Source of the DNA: Alphaproteobacteria bacterium
Lineage (GTDB): Bacteria; Pseudomonadota; Alphaproteobacteria; Acetobacterales; Acetobacteraceae
DNA length: 64,000 bases
Direction of reading: 5' to 3'
NCBI GenBank assembly: GCA_020850755.1
Contig: JADZEB010000022.1
Coordinates: 80,581-144,580, forward strand
Positions 1 through 9,030 of the stretch are shown here, one piece after another. The position numbers and the translations under genes are program-made. The notes beneath the pieces are model-generated. The model did no database searches. It was given only the letters and a program-made list of their open reading frames with translations, and was not told the origin of the DNA. Positions within the stretch are counted from its first letter, which is position 1. The number at the start of each line of letters is the position of its first letter.

Positions 1-302
1 TGCCAGCGCTCGGCGAGATCGGGCTCGACCTTGAGATCGTGGCTCATCTTGGTGAGGCCGTTATAGACGAGCTGGCAGTAGATGTACTGCTCGCCATTGG
101 TGGCGCGCGCCGGATCGAGGGTGGAGAGGTTCGACCCCACCGCGATGCGCAGCGGGCGGCCTGCCCCTTGCGCGCGCGCGGCGGACAGATAGGGCATCGG
201 CAGGGTGGCGGCAGCACCGAGCGCGGCGGCGCCGCCGAGCAGGGTGCGCCGGCCGATCGCGCCGGAAAGCGGGAATCCCGGCCGGGAGATCTTGTGCGAC
301 AT
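1..302 (-). CDS. ABC transporter substrate-binding protein, family 5 (partial, N-terminus)
   Basis: This is the first 100 codons of a gene running off the left edge. The N-terminus carries a likely Tat signal (GRRTLLGG followed by an Ala-rich hydrophobic stretch and a cleavage-like SAARAQG). The mature part then reads LRIAVGSNLSTLDPARATN and ends in VEPDLAERW, the usual opening of DppA/OppA-type peptide or nickel binding proteins (SBP family 5). It would bind its ligand in the periplasm for an ABC importer lying outside the window. It is in the same orientation as the DUF1028 gene 134 bp upstream. The substrate cannot be told from this fragment. Confidence 0.75.
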   Translation of the reverse strand, partial: MSHKISRPGFPLSGAIGRRTLLGGAAALGAAATLPMPYLSAARAQGAGRPLRIAVGSNLSTLDPARATNGEQYIYCQLVYNGLTKMSHDLKVEPDLAERW

Positions 303-436
303 CGATAGCACTCCTCTGTTCGTTCTTGTTATCCGCGTGCGGGTTGATCCCGCATCGCGTTCGTTGCGATGGCGCACCCTAACAGACAGGCGGGGCGGGG
401 TTCAAACCCCGCATCCCCCGCCCTGCGGATGCGGCA

Positions 437-1096
437 TCAGGAGCCGCCGCGCGCCCGCTCGGGATCGACGGCGCGCACCACGAACTCGTCCATCCAGGGG
501 GTGTATTCCTCCCACAGCATGCGCAGGGCGGCGATCGGCTGGTCGTGCGCATCGACGCGCAGATCGACCAGCGGGAAGTCCTGCTCGTGCACGACATAGA
601 GCGCGGCCGAGCGCACGGGGCCGACCTCGCCGCCCGCGCCGATCCCGGCCTCCAGCGCGCGCATGACCCGCTCGGCGATGTGCAGCTCGGGATTTGCCTC
701 GAAGGCGCGCGCCATCGCCACTGGCACCTCGGGGTTGGCGATGATGTTGCCGATGGCGATGCAGTCCTTGCCGTGCGCCTCGTTGTGGATGGAGCCGATA
801 TTGCCGCCGCCATAGCTGGCCGTGCGCCCCTGCGGGTCGATCGCGGCGAGCTGGCGCCAGCCGACATGCGGGGTGGAGGCCACCAGGGCGGCGATGGTTT
901 CCTGCGCCGAGCAGCCGGATTCCAGCAGCCGTACGCCGCGCGGCCCGAGCCGGGGATCGGTGCGATGCTGCGTCAGCACGGCGCCGACCTTGGCCTTGGC
1001 GAAGGGGCAGCGCGTACCCACCGCGATGTTCGAGGTCGAGATCGACAGCCCGAAAGCCCCGGTGCGCGCGCAGCGCGCGGCGATGGAGAAGGTCAT
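437..1096 (-). CDS. DUF1028 family protein (Ntn-hydrolase-like)
   Basis: This 219-residue protein matches the DUF1028 family over its whole length: MTFSIAARC at the N-terminus, the GxxxSTSNIAVG segment, GGCxAQETIAAL-like and YGGGNIGSIHNEAHG blocks, and IIANPEVPVAMA. The family adopts an Ntn-hydrolase-like fold and its biochemical role is unsettled. Genes of this family often sit beside peptide ABC transporters and RidA proteins, as here, which suggests a part in amino-compound catabolism. A good ribosome site (AAGGAG, 6-8 nt upstream) supports the ATG at 1096. It is divergent from the RidA gene, with 100 bp between the two starts holding both promoters. Confidence 0.85.
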   Translation of the reverse strand: MTFSIAARCARTGAFGLSISTSNIAVGTRCPFAKAKVGAVLTQHRTDPRLGPRGVRLLESGCSAQETIAALVASTPHVGWRQLAAIDPQGRTASYGGGNIGSIHNEAHGKDCIAIGNIIANPEVPVAMARAFEANPELHIAERVMRALEAGIGAGGEVGPVRSAALYVVHEQDFPLVDLRVDAHDQPIAALRMLWEEYTPWMDEFVVRAVDPERARGGS

Positions 1097-1196
1097 GGCC
1101 GCTCCTTGTTCTTATTACCCACCGCAATTAGAGGGGATTGCGTTTTCCTTGTCCACCCGCGACGATGGCGACGCACCGGCGAGAGGGAGAGGAATA

Positions 1197-1595
1197 ATGG
1201 GCCATCAGCGCATCCGACCCTACAAGGCCGACCTCGGCGATGGCGCGCAGATGGACATGGCCATGGCCGTGCGCGCGGGCAGGCATGTCTATATCCGCGG
1301 GCTCACCGCGCTCGGCCCCGACGGCAAGGTGGTGGGCGTGGGCGCTGGCGCCGCGCAGGCCGAGCAGTGCATGCAGACCGCCAAGGCGCTGCTGGAGGAG
1401 GCCGGCTCCTCGATCGAGCATGTCTGCAAGATCCACACCTACATCACCGACCGCGCCTGGCGCGTGCCGGTGTACCAGACCGTCGGCAGGTGGATCAAAG
1501 GCGTGTTCCCCTGCGGCACCGGCATCATCGTCAACGGCCTGCCGCGCGCCGAGATGGTGGTGATGCTCGACATCGCCGCCGTGATCCCGGACTGA
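1197..1595 (+). CDS. RidA/YjgF/UK114 family protein
   Basis: This 132-residue protein has the RidA fold signatures: AGRHVYIRGLTA near residue 24, GAGAAQAEQCMQTAKALLEEAGSS, VCKIHTYITD and the C-terminal LPRAEMVVMLDIAAV. The start at 1197 has GAGAGG upstream. Archetypal RidA proteins remove reactive enamines and imines using an Arg about eight residues before the conserved LP. Here that position is Gly (PCGTGIIVNGLP), so it probably belongs to an Arg-less Rid subfamily with a different or unknown activity. Its divergent neighbour is DUF1028, a recurring partner of such proteins. Confidence 0.85.
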   Translation: MGHQRIRPYKADLGDGAQMDMAMAVRAGRHVYIRGLTALGPDGKVVGVGAGAAQAEQCMQTAKALLEEAGSSIEHVCKIHTYITDRAWRVPVYQTVGRWIKGVFPCGTGIIVNGLPRAEMVVMLDIAAVIPD

Positions 1596-1664
1596 GCCGC
1601 AGCGATCCGGGCGGGAGTGATCCGGGCGGGCGCGCAGCGCGCCCGCCGCGCGCGCGTGGGGCCG

Positions 1665-1785
1665 GTTCCGTTCGGCTTCGTCCCGCCGAACGGAAGTCGT
1701 GCCCGAGAAACTTAAGGTTTGCGAGCCGCTTAGTCCGATCTGGTGGAACCGCAGGGCAGTTCCCCCAGATCGGACGCTGCTCTAG
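1665..1785. repeat. 121-bp structured intergenic repeat, copy 1
   Basis: This segment matches 18269-18389 in inverted orientation over its full 121 bp with few differences. It contains two inverted repeats: TTCCGTTCGG/CCGAACGGAA near 1666-1695, and an imperfect hairpin at 1733-1775 with outer arms GTCCGATCTGG and CCAGATCGGAC. The conserved middle reads GTGCCCGAGAAAC. It lies between the convergent RidA and M28 peptidase genes, and its CTAG end supplies the peptidase stop codon. The hairpins may also act as a two-way terminator, although no T-run follows. Confidence 0.8.
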
Positions 1786-3089
1786 CCGCCGATCATCGCC
1801 TGCACCTCGGCCGGCGTGCGCCGCCTCGCGATCGGCCCGTCATGGTTCAAGGCCGCCCACACGATCGCCGCCGTGACCTGCGCCGCGTTCTTCAGTTCCG
1901 CCGGCGCCACCTTGTCGGGCGTGTCGCCGGGCGTGAGCAGATACTTCATGTTGCTCTCCGGCGCGTCCATGCCGCAGCAGAGCCGGAGCGCGGGGATGCC
2001 GCGGCGCAGGAAGTTGAAATGGTCGGAGTTGGACAGGATCGGTCGGTGCGTGCCGATGCGCTCGCCCACGCGCCCGGCCGCCTGGCGCACAAAGGCATCG
2101 AGCTCGCCGAAGCCGGAAGTGAGCGCGGTCAGCTTCGGGTGGCCGGCCAGGCTGTCGAGATTGACGTTGAGCGCGATCCGGTCGCACTCGGCCTCGCTCA
2201 GCGCATCGGCCCAGACGCGCGAGCCCGTGAGCGCCCATTCCTCGACCGTGAAGAAGCCGATGCGCAACCCGCGCCGGCACTTGGCGACATGCGGGGCGAG
2301 TGCGCGCACCACCGCCAGCACGATCGCCAGCCCCGAGGCATTGTCGATCGCCGAAAGCGCCAGGTCGTGCCCGTCGATATGCGCGGTCAGGAACACGCTT
2401 TCATCGGTCCGGCCGGGGATGTCGCAGAACAGGTTGAAGGTGGTGGCGGGCACGCGCTCGGCTGCGATCTCCAGGCGCACGCGCGGGAAGCCCTCGGGGC
2501 GGGCGAACAGGGCGCCCGCGCCCTCGTAGGAGATGCCGGCGGCGGGAATGTCGTCGGCATCGAGAAAACCCGAGGAGCCGGTGACCAGCAGCCCGCCCGG
2601 CACATGGCAGCCGACCAGGAACGCCTTGGCGCCCATCTGCCTGGCCAGGTTGTATTTGCGCCGGCGATGGATGGTGCCCGAGGCGATCATGTATTCGTGG
2701 CGCACCAGCACGATGCGCCCGGGAATGAGATCGGCCGAGAGGCGGAAATCCTCGGGCGTGCCGCGGCCGAGGTCGAGCACCTCGGCCTCGATGCCGCCGC
2801 GCGGGGTGGGCACCGAGCGCACCAGGCTGTGGGCCGGGATTTCGATCGAGGTCGGGCTGAGGCGTTCGAGCGTGCAGGGGCCGCGCCGCCAGCCATCATA
2901 GGGCACCGCGTGGCGCGTGACCGCGAGGCCGGTCTCCTCGGTCAGCCGGGCGGCGAGGAATTCGCGCGCGCGCGCCTCGCTCTCGGTGCCGGCGAAGCGC
3001 CCGCCGAGCGAGCAGATGTCCATGAAGTCGCGCCAGAGCGCGCCCGAGGTGGCAAGCTCGCCCGCGACCAGCGCCAAGGTGTCCGACAT
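1782..3089 (-). CDS. M28 family zinc aminopeptidase
   Basis: This 435-residue protein has an N-terminal region, a PA-like insert (about residues 115-215) and a C-terminal M28 catalytic domain. The metal ligands are visible: HID in TAHIDGHDLALSAIDNASG, the Asp of IDNASG, the EE pair in FFTVEEWALTG, the Asp of NVNLDSLAG, and the His of SNSDHFNFLRRG. No signal peptide is evident, so a cytoplasmic peptidase is likely. I chose the ATG at 3089 because GGGAGGAC lies just upstream and the preceding in-frame sequence has no family resemblance. The gene follows AbiV by 89 bp on the same strand. The peptide substrate is not predictable. Confidence 0.88.
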   Translation of the reverse strand: MSDTLALVAGELATSGALWRDFMDICSLGGRFAGTESEARAREFLAARLTEETGLAVTRHAVPYDGWRRGPCTLERLSPTSIEIPAHSLVRSVPTPRGGIEAEVLDLGRGTPEDFRLSADLIPGRIVLVRHEYMIASGTIHRRRKYNLARQMGAKAFLVGCHVPGGLLVTGSSGFLDADDIPAAGISYEGAGALFARPEGFPRVRLEIAAERVPATTFNLFCDIPGRTDESVFLTAHIDGHDLALSAIDNASGLAIVLAVVRALAPHVAKCRRGLRIGFFTVEEWALTGSRVWADALSEAECDRIALNVNLDSLAGHPKLTALTSGFGELDAFVRQAAGRVGERIGTHRPILSNSDHFNFLRRGIPALRLCCGMDAPESNMKYLLTPGDTPDKVAPAELKNAAQVTAAIVWAALNHDGPIARRRTPAEVQAMIGG

Positions 3090-3178
3090 GGGCCTGTCCT
3101 CCCCCGGTTGATGGCGCGGCGCGCGGAGGGCGCGACGCACGGTGTTCGGGGCGATGCTCTGCCGCGGCGGAGGCAGGG

Positions 3179-4123
3179 TCAAGCGGGGATGGGGCGGAGG
3201 ACCCGCTGCGCAATCTTGCGGTCTGGCATGCCGATGGCCCTTTCGAATGCAATGACAGCATCTAGCATCCGCGTGTACTCCCAAGGGAAATGGCCCAATG
3301 AATCGGCCATCAGCTCGCCCGCAAGCACAACAAGAACCCTCGCGTCTTCGGGGACAACAAGATCGCGTGGTGTGACGGTGCGACCACCGCGGACGTCGAT
3401 GTAGAGACAATCTTGGCGAATCTTCTCTAGCTCACCGCTTTCGGCCTTGTTTAGGACCTTTCGAACCACGTTCTTCCCTAGCACGCGATCCAGCCGGGCG
3501 TTGACCAAAGCGCCGGATACCACTCCGATGACATGCTTGAGGCGATGGTTACGCTCGACCGGCTGACGTCCTCTGGCGGGACGCGGGACGTCGTACGACA
3601 GCAGGTCGAAAAAAATTCGGGCAAGTTTGCCGATTTCTTCAATAACTAGTATTGCAATGAAAGATGCTAAGTGGTAATTCTTTTGATTGTACATATTACA
3701 TGCAGAATACCAGTTGTTTTCTACATGAGCAATAATTTCATTATATTGCATCAAGCATTTATCAAAGTCAGTTCCTGACAAAAGCGATGGAAACTTGTTT
3801 ACGGATTGGCTTACATGATCCGCGAATTTTTTAAAGCGCCGGAAAGAGTCCTTCTTTTCTAGATCGTTACGAATTCTCTTATAGTCTACCTTGATCCCCG
3901 CCTTGAAAGCCTCGTCTTGGAGATCAGAACTCATCCTCTCTGCAAATTCGGGTACCCTAGATAAAATCATAACGGCGCGATGCAATTCTATGTATGATTT
4001 GTGATCTCTATCTCTTATGTTATTGAGCAAAGCAGATGTAGACGGCAATTTTGTCAGTAATTCTCTAGTGTATGCTTCCAGATCTTCTAATGTATGAGGA
4101 GAGGCAGCAGAGGAAACGCTCAT
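3179..4123 (-). CDS. AbiV-family abortive infection protein (HEPN type)
   Basis: This 314-residue protein has the AbiV/HEPN core in its C-terminal half. YHLASFIAILVIEEIGKLARI (residues 150-170) holds the hallmark EE-GK pair. R191-N192-x4-H197 matches the HEPN ribonuclease motif. EKIRQDCLYIDV (234-243) followed by TPRDLVVPEDA is the family's R-x-x-LYVD block. The N-terminal 130 residues are helical, charged and unfamiliar. AbiV in Lactococcus stops phage multiplication by shutting down translation; by family this gene is a phage-defence candidate. Its base composition is much poorer in G+C than all neighbours, especially at 3640-4080, and it starts 64 bp past the 3' end of tRNA-Arg, both signs of recent acquisition. 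GGAG precedes the ATG. Confidence 0.75.
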   Translation of the reverse strand: MSVSSAASPHTLEDLEAYTRELLTKLPSTSALLNNIRDRDHKSYIELHRAVMILSRVPEFAERMSSDLQDEAFKAGIKVDYKRIRNDLEKKDSFRRFKKFADHVSQSVNKFPSLLSGTDFDKCLMQYNEIIAHVENNWYSACNMYNQKNYHLASFIAILVIEEIGKLARIFFDLLSYDVPRPARGRQPVERNHRLKHVIGVVSGALVNARLDRVLGKNVVRKVLNKAESGELEKIRQDCLYIDVRGGRTVTPRDLVVPEDARVLVVLAGELMADSLGHFPWEYTRMLDAVIAFERAIGMPDRKIAQRVLRPIPA

Positions 4124-4187
4124 GGCTCGACTCCGGCGAGCAGATTCAACGCGCTACCATAACCGGAACCGCTCTAATCGGGGAAAA

Positions 4188-4264
4188 TGGCGCGCCCGAG
4201 AGGATTTGAACCCCTAACCCCCAGATCCGTAGTCTGGTGCTCTATCCAATTGAGCTACGGGCGC
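4188..4264 (-). tRNA. tRNA-Arg (anticodon ACG)
   Basis: The minus strand folds into a complete 77-nt tRNA. The acceptor GCGCCCG pairs with CGGGCGC, the D arm begins TAGCTCAATTGG, and the anticodon arm is CCAGA-CTACGGA-TCTGG, giving anticodon ACG. The T arm carries GGTTCAAATCC. The discriminator G and the CCA end are encoded (4188-4191). It decodes CGU and, after A34 deamination, CGC/CGA. The gene lies between leuB and the AbiV gene on the same strand. Such tRNA 3' ends are common integration targets. Confidence 0.97.
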
Positions 4265-4409
4265 AGCCGGCCGCCGGCGGGCAATCACCCATGGCGGGAA
4301 GGCCGGGAACCTAGCCAATGCGCGCGGCCAATGCAAGCGCTGCCAACGCCTTGTTCCGCCTGATTTTTCATAGCGGGCCCGCTTTTCCGCGCCAGCCCGC
4401 CCCCCGCCC

Positions 4410-5522
4410 TCAGGCGGCGAGCTTGTCAAGCTCGCGCACGATCGCCTCGCCCATCACCTGGGTCGAGACCTTGGCCATGCCCGGCTGCATGATGTCGGCG
4501 GTGCGCAAGCCCCCCGCCAGCACCTTCTGCACCGCGGCCTCGATCAGCTTCGCATCCTCGTCCATGTCGAAGGAATAGCGCAGCATCATCGAGAAGCTGA
4601 GCATCATCGCCAGCGGGTTGGCGATGCCCTTGCCGGCGATGTCGGGGGCCGAGCCGTGCACCGGCTCGTAGAGGGCGCGGCGGCGGCCCGAGGCATCCGG
4701 CGCGCCGAGCGAGGCCGAGGGCAGCATGCCGAGCGAGCCTGTCAGCATCGCCGCGCAGTCGGACAGGATGTCGCCGAACAGGTTGCCGGTCACGATCACG
4801 TCGAACTGCTTCGGATTGCGCACAAGCTGCATGGCGCAATTGTCAGCATACATGTGCTGGAGCTCGACATCCTGGTAGCTCTCGGCGTGGAGTTTCGTCA
4901 CCTCCTCGCGCCACAGGAGGCCGCTTTCCATCACGTTCGCCTTCTCGACCGAGTGCACCTTGCCGCGGCGCTTGCGCGCCAACTCGAAGGCGACGGCGGC
5001 GACGCGGCGGATCTCGTTCGTGGTGTAGACCTCGGTGTTGATGCCCTTGCGCTGCCCGTCCGGCAGGGTGGTGATGCCGCGCGGCTCGCCGAAATAGATG
5101 CCGCCCGTGAGCTCGCGCACGATCATCACGTCGAGCCCGCGCACGATCTCCGGGCGCAGGGTGGAGGCGTCGATCAGCGCGTCAAGCACGGTGGCCGGGC
5201 GCAGATTGGCGAACAGGTCCATGTCCTTGCGCAGGCGCAGGATGCCGGCCTCGGGGCGCTGGTCGAAGGGCAGCTTCTCCCATTTCGGGCCGCCCACCGC
5301 GCCGAACAGCACGGCATCGGCGGCCATCGCCTGGGCCATCGCCGCATCGGTGATGGGCGTGCCGTGGGTATCGATCGCGATGCCCCCGCACAGCGCCTCG
5401 GCCAGGTCGAAGCTGACATGGCGGCGGCGATCCATCCAGTCGATCACGCGCCGCACCTCGTGCATCACCTCGGGGCCGATGCCGTCGCCCGGAACCACCA
5501 GAAGCTTCTTGTTCGCAGCCAT
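4410..5522 (-). CDS. leuB: 3-isopropylmalate dehydrogenase LeuB
   Basis: LeuB oxidises and decarboxylates 3-isopropylmalate with NAD to 2-oxoisocaproate in leucine synthesis. The 370-residue product is of normal length (E. coli 363). [11 protein letters not shown] (residues 8-18), the substrate Arg region [29 protein letters not shown], the metal-binding [39 protein letters not shown] and [18 protein letters not shown] are all intact. It is the last gene of the leuC-leuD-leuB run on the minus strand, 76 bp after leuD, and is followed by tRNA-Arg. Confidence 0.97.
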   Translation of the reverse strand: MAANKKLLVVPGDGIGPEVMHEVRRVIDWMDRRRHVSFDLAEALCGGIAIDTHGTPITDAAMAQAMAADAVLFGAVGGPKWEKLPFDQRPEAGILRLRKDMDLFANLRPATVLDALIDASTLRPEIVRGLDVMIVRELTGGIYFGEPRGITTLPDGQRKGINTEVYTTNEIRRVAAVAFELARKRRGKVHSVEKANVMESGLLWREEVTKLHAESYQDVELQHMYADNCAMQLVRNPKQFDVIVTGNLFGDILSDCAAMLTGSLGMLPSASLGAPDASGRRRALYEPVHGSAPDIAGKGIANPLAMMLSFSMMLRYSFDMDEDAKLIEAAVQKVLAGGLRTADIMQPGMAKVSTQVMGEAIVRELDKLAA

Positions 5523-5598
5523 ATGTGCACAGTCCCTTTCCGGCCGGCGACTGCGCCGGCCCTTGCCCGTGTAGCCTTGTCCCGCGTGCCCTGCGCCC

Positions 5599-6204
5599 TC
5601 AGCGCCAGGGCTGGGTCTCGCGCAGCTTCGCCTCGTAGCTGTCGATCGCGCCCGCGCGCTGCATGGTCAGCCCGATATCGTCGAGCCCGTTGAGCAGGCA
5701 GTGGCGGCGGAACGGATCGATCTTGAAGCCGATGCGCTCGCCGTTCGGGCGGACGATCTCCTCCTTCTCGAGATCGACCGTGATGCGCGCATTGCCGCCC
5801 AGCCGCGCATCGGCCATCAGCTTCTCCACCTGCTCGGCCGGCAGCTTGATCGGCAGGATGCCGTTCTTGAAGCAGTTGTTGTGGAAGATGTCGGCGAAGT
5901 CGGGCGCGATCACGCAGCGTATGCCGAAATCGAGCAGCGCCCAGGGCGCATGCTCGCGCGAGGAGCCGCAGCCGAAATTCTCGCCCGCGATCAGCACCTC
6001 CGCCTTGCGGTAGGGCTCCTGGTTGAGGACGAAGTCGGGCTTCTCCGACCCGTCCTCGTTGTAGCGCATGGCGTTGAACAGGTTCTTGCCCAGCCCCGTG
6101 CGCTTGATGGTCTTCAGGAAGCGGGCCGGGATGATCTTGTCGGTATCGACATTGGCCAGCGGCAGGGGCGCCGCGATGGCGGTCAGCGTGGTGAATTTCT
6201 GCAT
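5599..6204 (-). CDS. leuD: 3-isopropylmalate dehydratase small subunit LeuD
   Basis: LeuD is the small (swivelling) subunit that joins LeuC to isomerise 2-isopropylmalate to 3-isopropylmalate. The 201 residues equal the E. coli length. Family blocks include [50 protein letters not shown] and the C-terminal [12 protein letters not shown]. It lies 27 bp downstream of leuC and 76 bp upstream of leuB on the same strand, so the three are almost certainly one transcript. Confidence 0.97.
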   Translation of the reverse strand: MQKFTTLTAIAAPLPLANVDTDKIIPARFLKTIKRTGLGKNLFNAMRYNEDGSEKPDFVLNQEPYRKAEVLIAGENFGCGSSREHAPWALLDFGIRCVIAPDFADIFHNNCFKNGILPIKLPAEQVEKLMADARLGGNARITVDLEKEEIVRPNGERIGFKIDPFRRHCLLNGLDDIGLTMQRAGAIDSYEAKLRETQPWR

Positions 6205-6231
6205 CGGGGTTGCTCCCTTTCGCGCCCGCGT

Positions 6232-7647
6232 TCAGCCGAGCTCGCGCACATCGGCCAGCCGGCCGGTCACGGCGGCGGCAGCGGCCATCGCCGGCGAGAC
6301 CAGATGCGTCCGCCCGCCCGGGCCCTGCCGGCCCTCGAAATTGCGGTTCGAGGTCGAGGCGCAGCGCTCGCCGGGCTTGAGCTTGTCCGGGTTCATGCCG
6401 AGGCACATCGAGCAGCCGGGCTCGCGCCAGTCGAAGCCGGCCTCGATCAGGATGCGGTCGATCCCCTCCTCCTCGGCCTGTTTCTTCACCAGGCCCGAGC
6501 CGGGCACCACCATCGCGTAGACGCCATCTGCGACCTTGCGGCCCTTGGCCACCGCTGCGGCAGCGCGCAGATCCTCGATCCGGCCATTGGTGCAGGAGCC
6601 GATGAAGACCTTGTCGATCGTCACCTCGGAAAGCTTCTGCCCTGGCGTGAGGCCCATATACTCGACCATGCGCTGCATCGCCGCGCGGCGCTTCTCGTCG
6701 GCGGTGGCGGCGGGATCGGGCACGCGCTCGGTCACCGGCAGCGCATCCTCGGGGCTGGTGCCCCAGGTCACCATCGGCACGATCTCGGCCGCCTTCAGCA
6801 CCACCTCCTTGTCGTAGGTGGCGCCGGGGTCGGACGGAAGGGTGCGCCAATAGGCCACCGCCTTGTCCCAGTTGGCGGCGGAAGGCGCGTGCGGGCGGCC
6901 CTTGACATAGGCGAAAGTGGTCTCGTCGGGGGCGACCAGGCCGGCGCGCGCGCCGGCCTCGATCGTCATGTTGCACACGGTCATGCGCCCGGCCATGTCG
7001 AGCGCGCGCACGGCCTCGCCGGCATACTCGATCACATGGCCGGTGCCGCCGGCGGTGCCGATCCTGGCGATGATCGCCAGGATCATGTCCTTGCCCGAGC
7101 AGCCGAAGGGCAGCGTGCCCTCGACCGAGATGCGCATGTTCTTGGCCGGGCGTTGCAACAGGGTCTGCGTCGCCAGCACATGCTCGACCTCGGAGGTGCC
7201 GATGCCGAAGGCGAGCGCGCCGAGCGCGCCATGGGTCGAGGTGTGGCTGTCGCCGCAGACGATGGTCATGCCCGGCTGCGACAGGCCAAGCTCGGGGCCG
7301 ATGATGTGCACGATGCCCTGGCGAACATCGAGGATCGGGATATAGGGCACCCCGAACGCCTTGACGTTCTCCTCCAGCGTCTCGACCTGGATACGGCTCT
7401 CCTCCTCGGCGATGCCCTTGCGGCGATCGGAGGTCGGGATGTTGTGGTCGGCCACCGCCGTGGTGAGGTCGGGGCGGCGCACCTTGCGCCCGGTCGCGCG
7501 CAACCCCTCGAAGGCCTGCGGGCTGGTCACCTCGTGCACGAGATGGCGATCGATGTAGATCAGGCAGGTGCCGTCTTCCATGCGATCGACGACATGCGCG
7601 TCCCAGATCTTGTCGAACAGCGTCCTCGGCTTGGCGGACTGAACCAT
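6232..7647 (-). CDS. leuC: 3-isopropylmalate dehydratase large subunit LeuC
   Basis: LeuC carries the [4Fe-4S] cluster of isopropylmalate isomerase. The 471-residue product has the aconitase-family blocks [32 protein letters not shown], the cluster Cys in FIGSCTNGR, and the paired Cys in [13 protein letters not shown], ending with [36 protein letters not shown] precedes the ATG. Only 89 bp separate it from the rplS stop, and I see no leader peptide rich in Leu codons or attenuator there, so it is probably read through from the ribosomal-protein/trmD transcript or from a short promoter in that gap. Confidence 0.97.
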   Translation of the reverse strand: MVQSAKPRTLFDKIWDAHVVDRMEDGTCLIYIDRHLVHEVTSPQAFEGLRATGRKVRRPDLTTAVADHNIPTSDRRKGIAEEESRIQVETLEENVKAFGVPYIPILDVRQGIVHIIGPELGLSQPGMTIVCGDSHTSTHGALGALAFGIGTSEVEHVLATQTLLQRPAKNMRISVEGTLPFGCSGKDMILAIIARIGTAGGTGHVIEYAGEAVRALDMAGRMTVCNMTIEAGARAGLVAPDETTFAYVKGRPHAPSAANWDKAVAYWRTLPSDPGATYDKEVVLKAAEIVPMVTWGTSPEDALPVTERVPDPAATADEKRRAAMQRMVEYMGLTPGQKLSEVTIDKVFIGSCTNGRIEDLRAAAAVAKGRKVADGVYAMVVPGSGLVKKQAEEEGIDRILIEAGFDWREPGCSMCLGMNPDKLKPGERCASTSNRNFEGRQGPGGRTHLVSPAMAAAAAVTGRLADVRELG

Positions 7648-7736
7648 CGCATCCTCCTTGGCGCGCCCGGCGGGCTACATGCCCCGGCGCCCGATCGGTC
7701 TTGGCGGCTGCGCGCGCGGGGGCCGCGCGCCCGTGC

Positions 7737-8180
7737 TCAGTTCTTGCTCTCGGCGGCCTCGGCCGGGGCGGCCGGCTCGGCGCTCGCGGCGGTCTCGGCC
7801 GGCTGCTCGGCCCCCGGCACCATGCGCGCGCGCTCGGCGATGCGCGCCGACTTGCCGGTGCGCCCGCGCAGGTAATAGAGCTTGGCGCGCCGCACGGCAC
7901 CGCGGCGCAGCACCTTGATCTCGGCCACCGTCGGCGCATAGAGCGGGAAGACGCGCTCCACGCCCTCGCCATAGCTGATCTTGCGTACGGTGAAGGAGCT
8001 GTTCAGGCCGCGATTCTTGCGCGCGATCACCACGCCCTCGAAGCCCTGCAGGCGCGAACGCTCGCCCTCGACCACCTTCACCATGACGCGCACGGTATCG
8101 CCCGGGCCGAACACCGGCACGCCGCGCTGGGCGGAAAGCTTCGCGACCTGTTCGGCCTCGATCTGCTGCAGAAGGTTCAT
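7737..8180 (-). CDS. rplS: 50S ribosomal protein L19
   Basis: L19 sits at the 30S-50S interface of the ribosome. The conserved core spans residues 1-118: [46 protein letters not shown] sequence, [17 protein letters not shown] and [19 protein letters not shown] 28-residue Ala/Glu/Pro tail follows, a common alphaproteobacterial addition (147 residues versus 115 in E. coli). AAAGGA lies upstream of the ATG at 8180. Its place after trmD is the usual rpsP-rimM-trmD-rplS order. Confidence 0.97.
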   Translation of the reverse strand: MNLLQQIEAEQVAKLSAQRGVPVFGPGDTVRVMVKVVEGERSRLQGFEGVVIARKNRGLNSSFTVRKISYGEGVERVFPLYAPTVAEIKVLRRGAVRRAKLYYLRGRTGKSARIAERARMVPGAEQPAETAASAEPAAPAEAAESKN

Positions 8181-8247
8181 GACGCTGGTCCTTTCGTGTT
8201 GAAGCGGTTGGCGCGGCGGCGCGCGCCGGGGTTGGGACAGGCGAGCC

Positions 8248-9030
8248 TCAGGCCCGGGCCGTGGCGGCGGCATGGGCCGCCCACAGATCGGGCCTCTGCT
8301 CGCGGGTGATGCGTTCCGCCTCGGCGCGGCGCCAGGCGGCAATGCGGGCATGGTTGCCGGACAGGAGCACCTCCGGCACGGCGCGGCCGCGCCATTCGGC
8401 GGGGCGCGTGAAGTGCGGATACTCCAGCAGGCCGGCGGAGAAGGATTCCTCGATCGCGCTGCCTTCCGCGCCCATCACGCCGGGCAGCAGCCGCACGCAG
8501 GCATCGAGCAGCACGAGCGCCGCCGGCTCCCCGCCGGAGAGCACATAATCGCCGACCGAAACTTCCTCGGCCCGCCAGAGATCGATCACGCGCTGGTCGA
8601 TGCCCTCGTAGCGGCCGCAGAGCAGGACGACGCCGGGGCCCTGCGCGAGCGCGCGCACGCGCGCCTGCGTCAGCGCCCGCCCGCGCGGCGAGAGGAAAAG
8701 CAGCGGGCGAGCGGGCGTTGCCGGCGGCTCGGCCTCGGCCGGGAGGTCGTAGGCAGCAGCGATGGCGGCGTGCACGATGTCGGCGCGCATCACCATGCCG
8801 GGCCCGCCGCCGAAGGGCGTGTCGTCGACCGTGCGGTGGCGGTCGGTCGCGGCGGCACGGATGTCCTGTGTATCGAGCCGCCAGGTGCCGGCATCCAGCG
8901 CGCGGCCGGCGAGCGACTGGCCGAGCGGCCCCGGGAACATCTGCGGGAACAGCGTCAGCACGCTGGCCGACCAGGGCACGGGCGCAGGTGGCATCGCATG
9001 GACGGGGGTGGTGGAAGCGCTGGCGATCAT
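8248..9030 (-). CDS. trmD: tRNA (guanine-37-N1)-methyltransferase TrmD
   Basis: TrmD methylates G37 of tRNAs with G at position 36, using S-adenosylmethionine, to prevent frameshifting. The 260-residue SPOUT protein shows [14 protein letters not shown], the [13 protein letters not shown] block, [13 protein letters not shown], the knot segment [20 protein letters not shown] and [19 protein letters not shown] with the catalytic Asp context retained. Its ATG overlaps the rimM stop by four bases (ATGA), which implies translational coupling. The N-terminal 20 residues are an extra Ala/Pro-rich lead; the methionine at residue 12 is an alternative start. Confidence 0.96.
   Translation of the reverse strand: MIASASTTPVHAMPPAPVPWSASVLTLFPQMFPGPLGQSLAGRALDAGTWRLDTQDIRAAATDRHRTVDDTPFGGGPGMVMRADIVHAAIAAAYDLPAEAEPPATPARPLLFLSPRGRALTQARVRALAQGPGVVLLCGRYEGIDQRVIDLWRAEEVSVGDYVLSGGEPAALVLLDACVRLLPGVMGAEGSAIEESFSAGLLEYPHFTRPAEWRGRAVPEVLLSGNHARIAAWRRAEAERITREQRPDLWAAHAAATARA

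Noticed and set aside
3090..4190. Attachment-site duplication flanking the AbiV gene
   Set aside because: I looked for a second copy of the tRNA-Arg 3' end near 3090-3180 and found none, and no integrase is present, so an intact integrated element is not supported.
7648..7736. Leucine attenuator or leader peptide before leuC
   Set aside because: The 89-bp gap has no short frame with Leu codons and no clear terminator hairpin.
5465..7972. An open frame of more than 800 codons antisense or frame-shifted to leuC/leuD
   Set aside because: High G+C keeps shadow frames open. Its sequence is Arg/Ala/Gly-rich without any family features, while leuC and leuD in the other frames are complete. The same holds for the other long frames over known genes.
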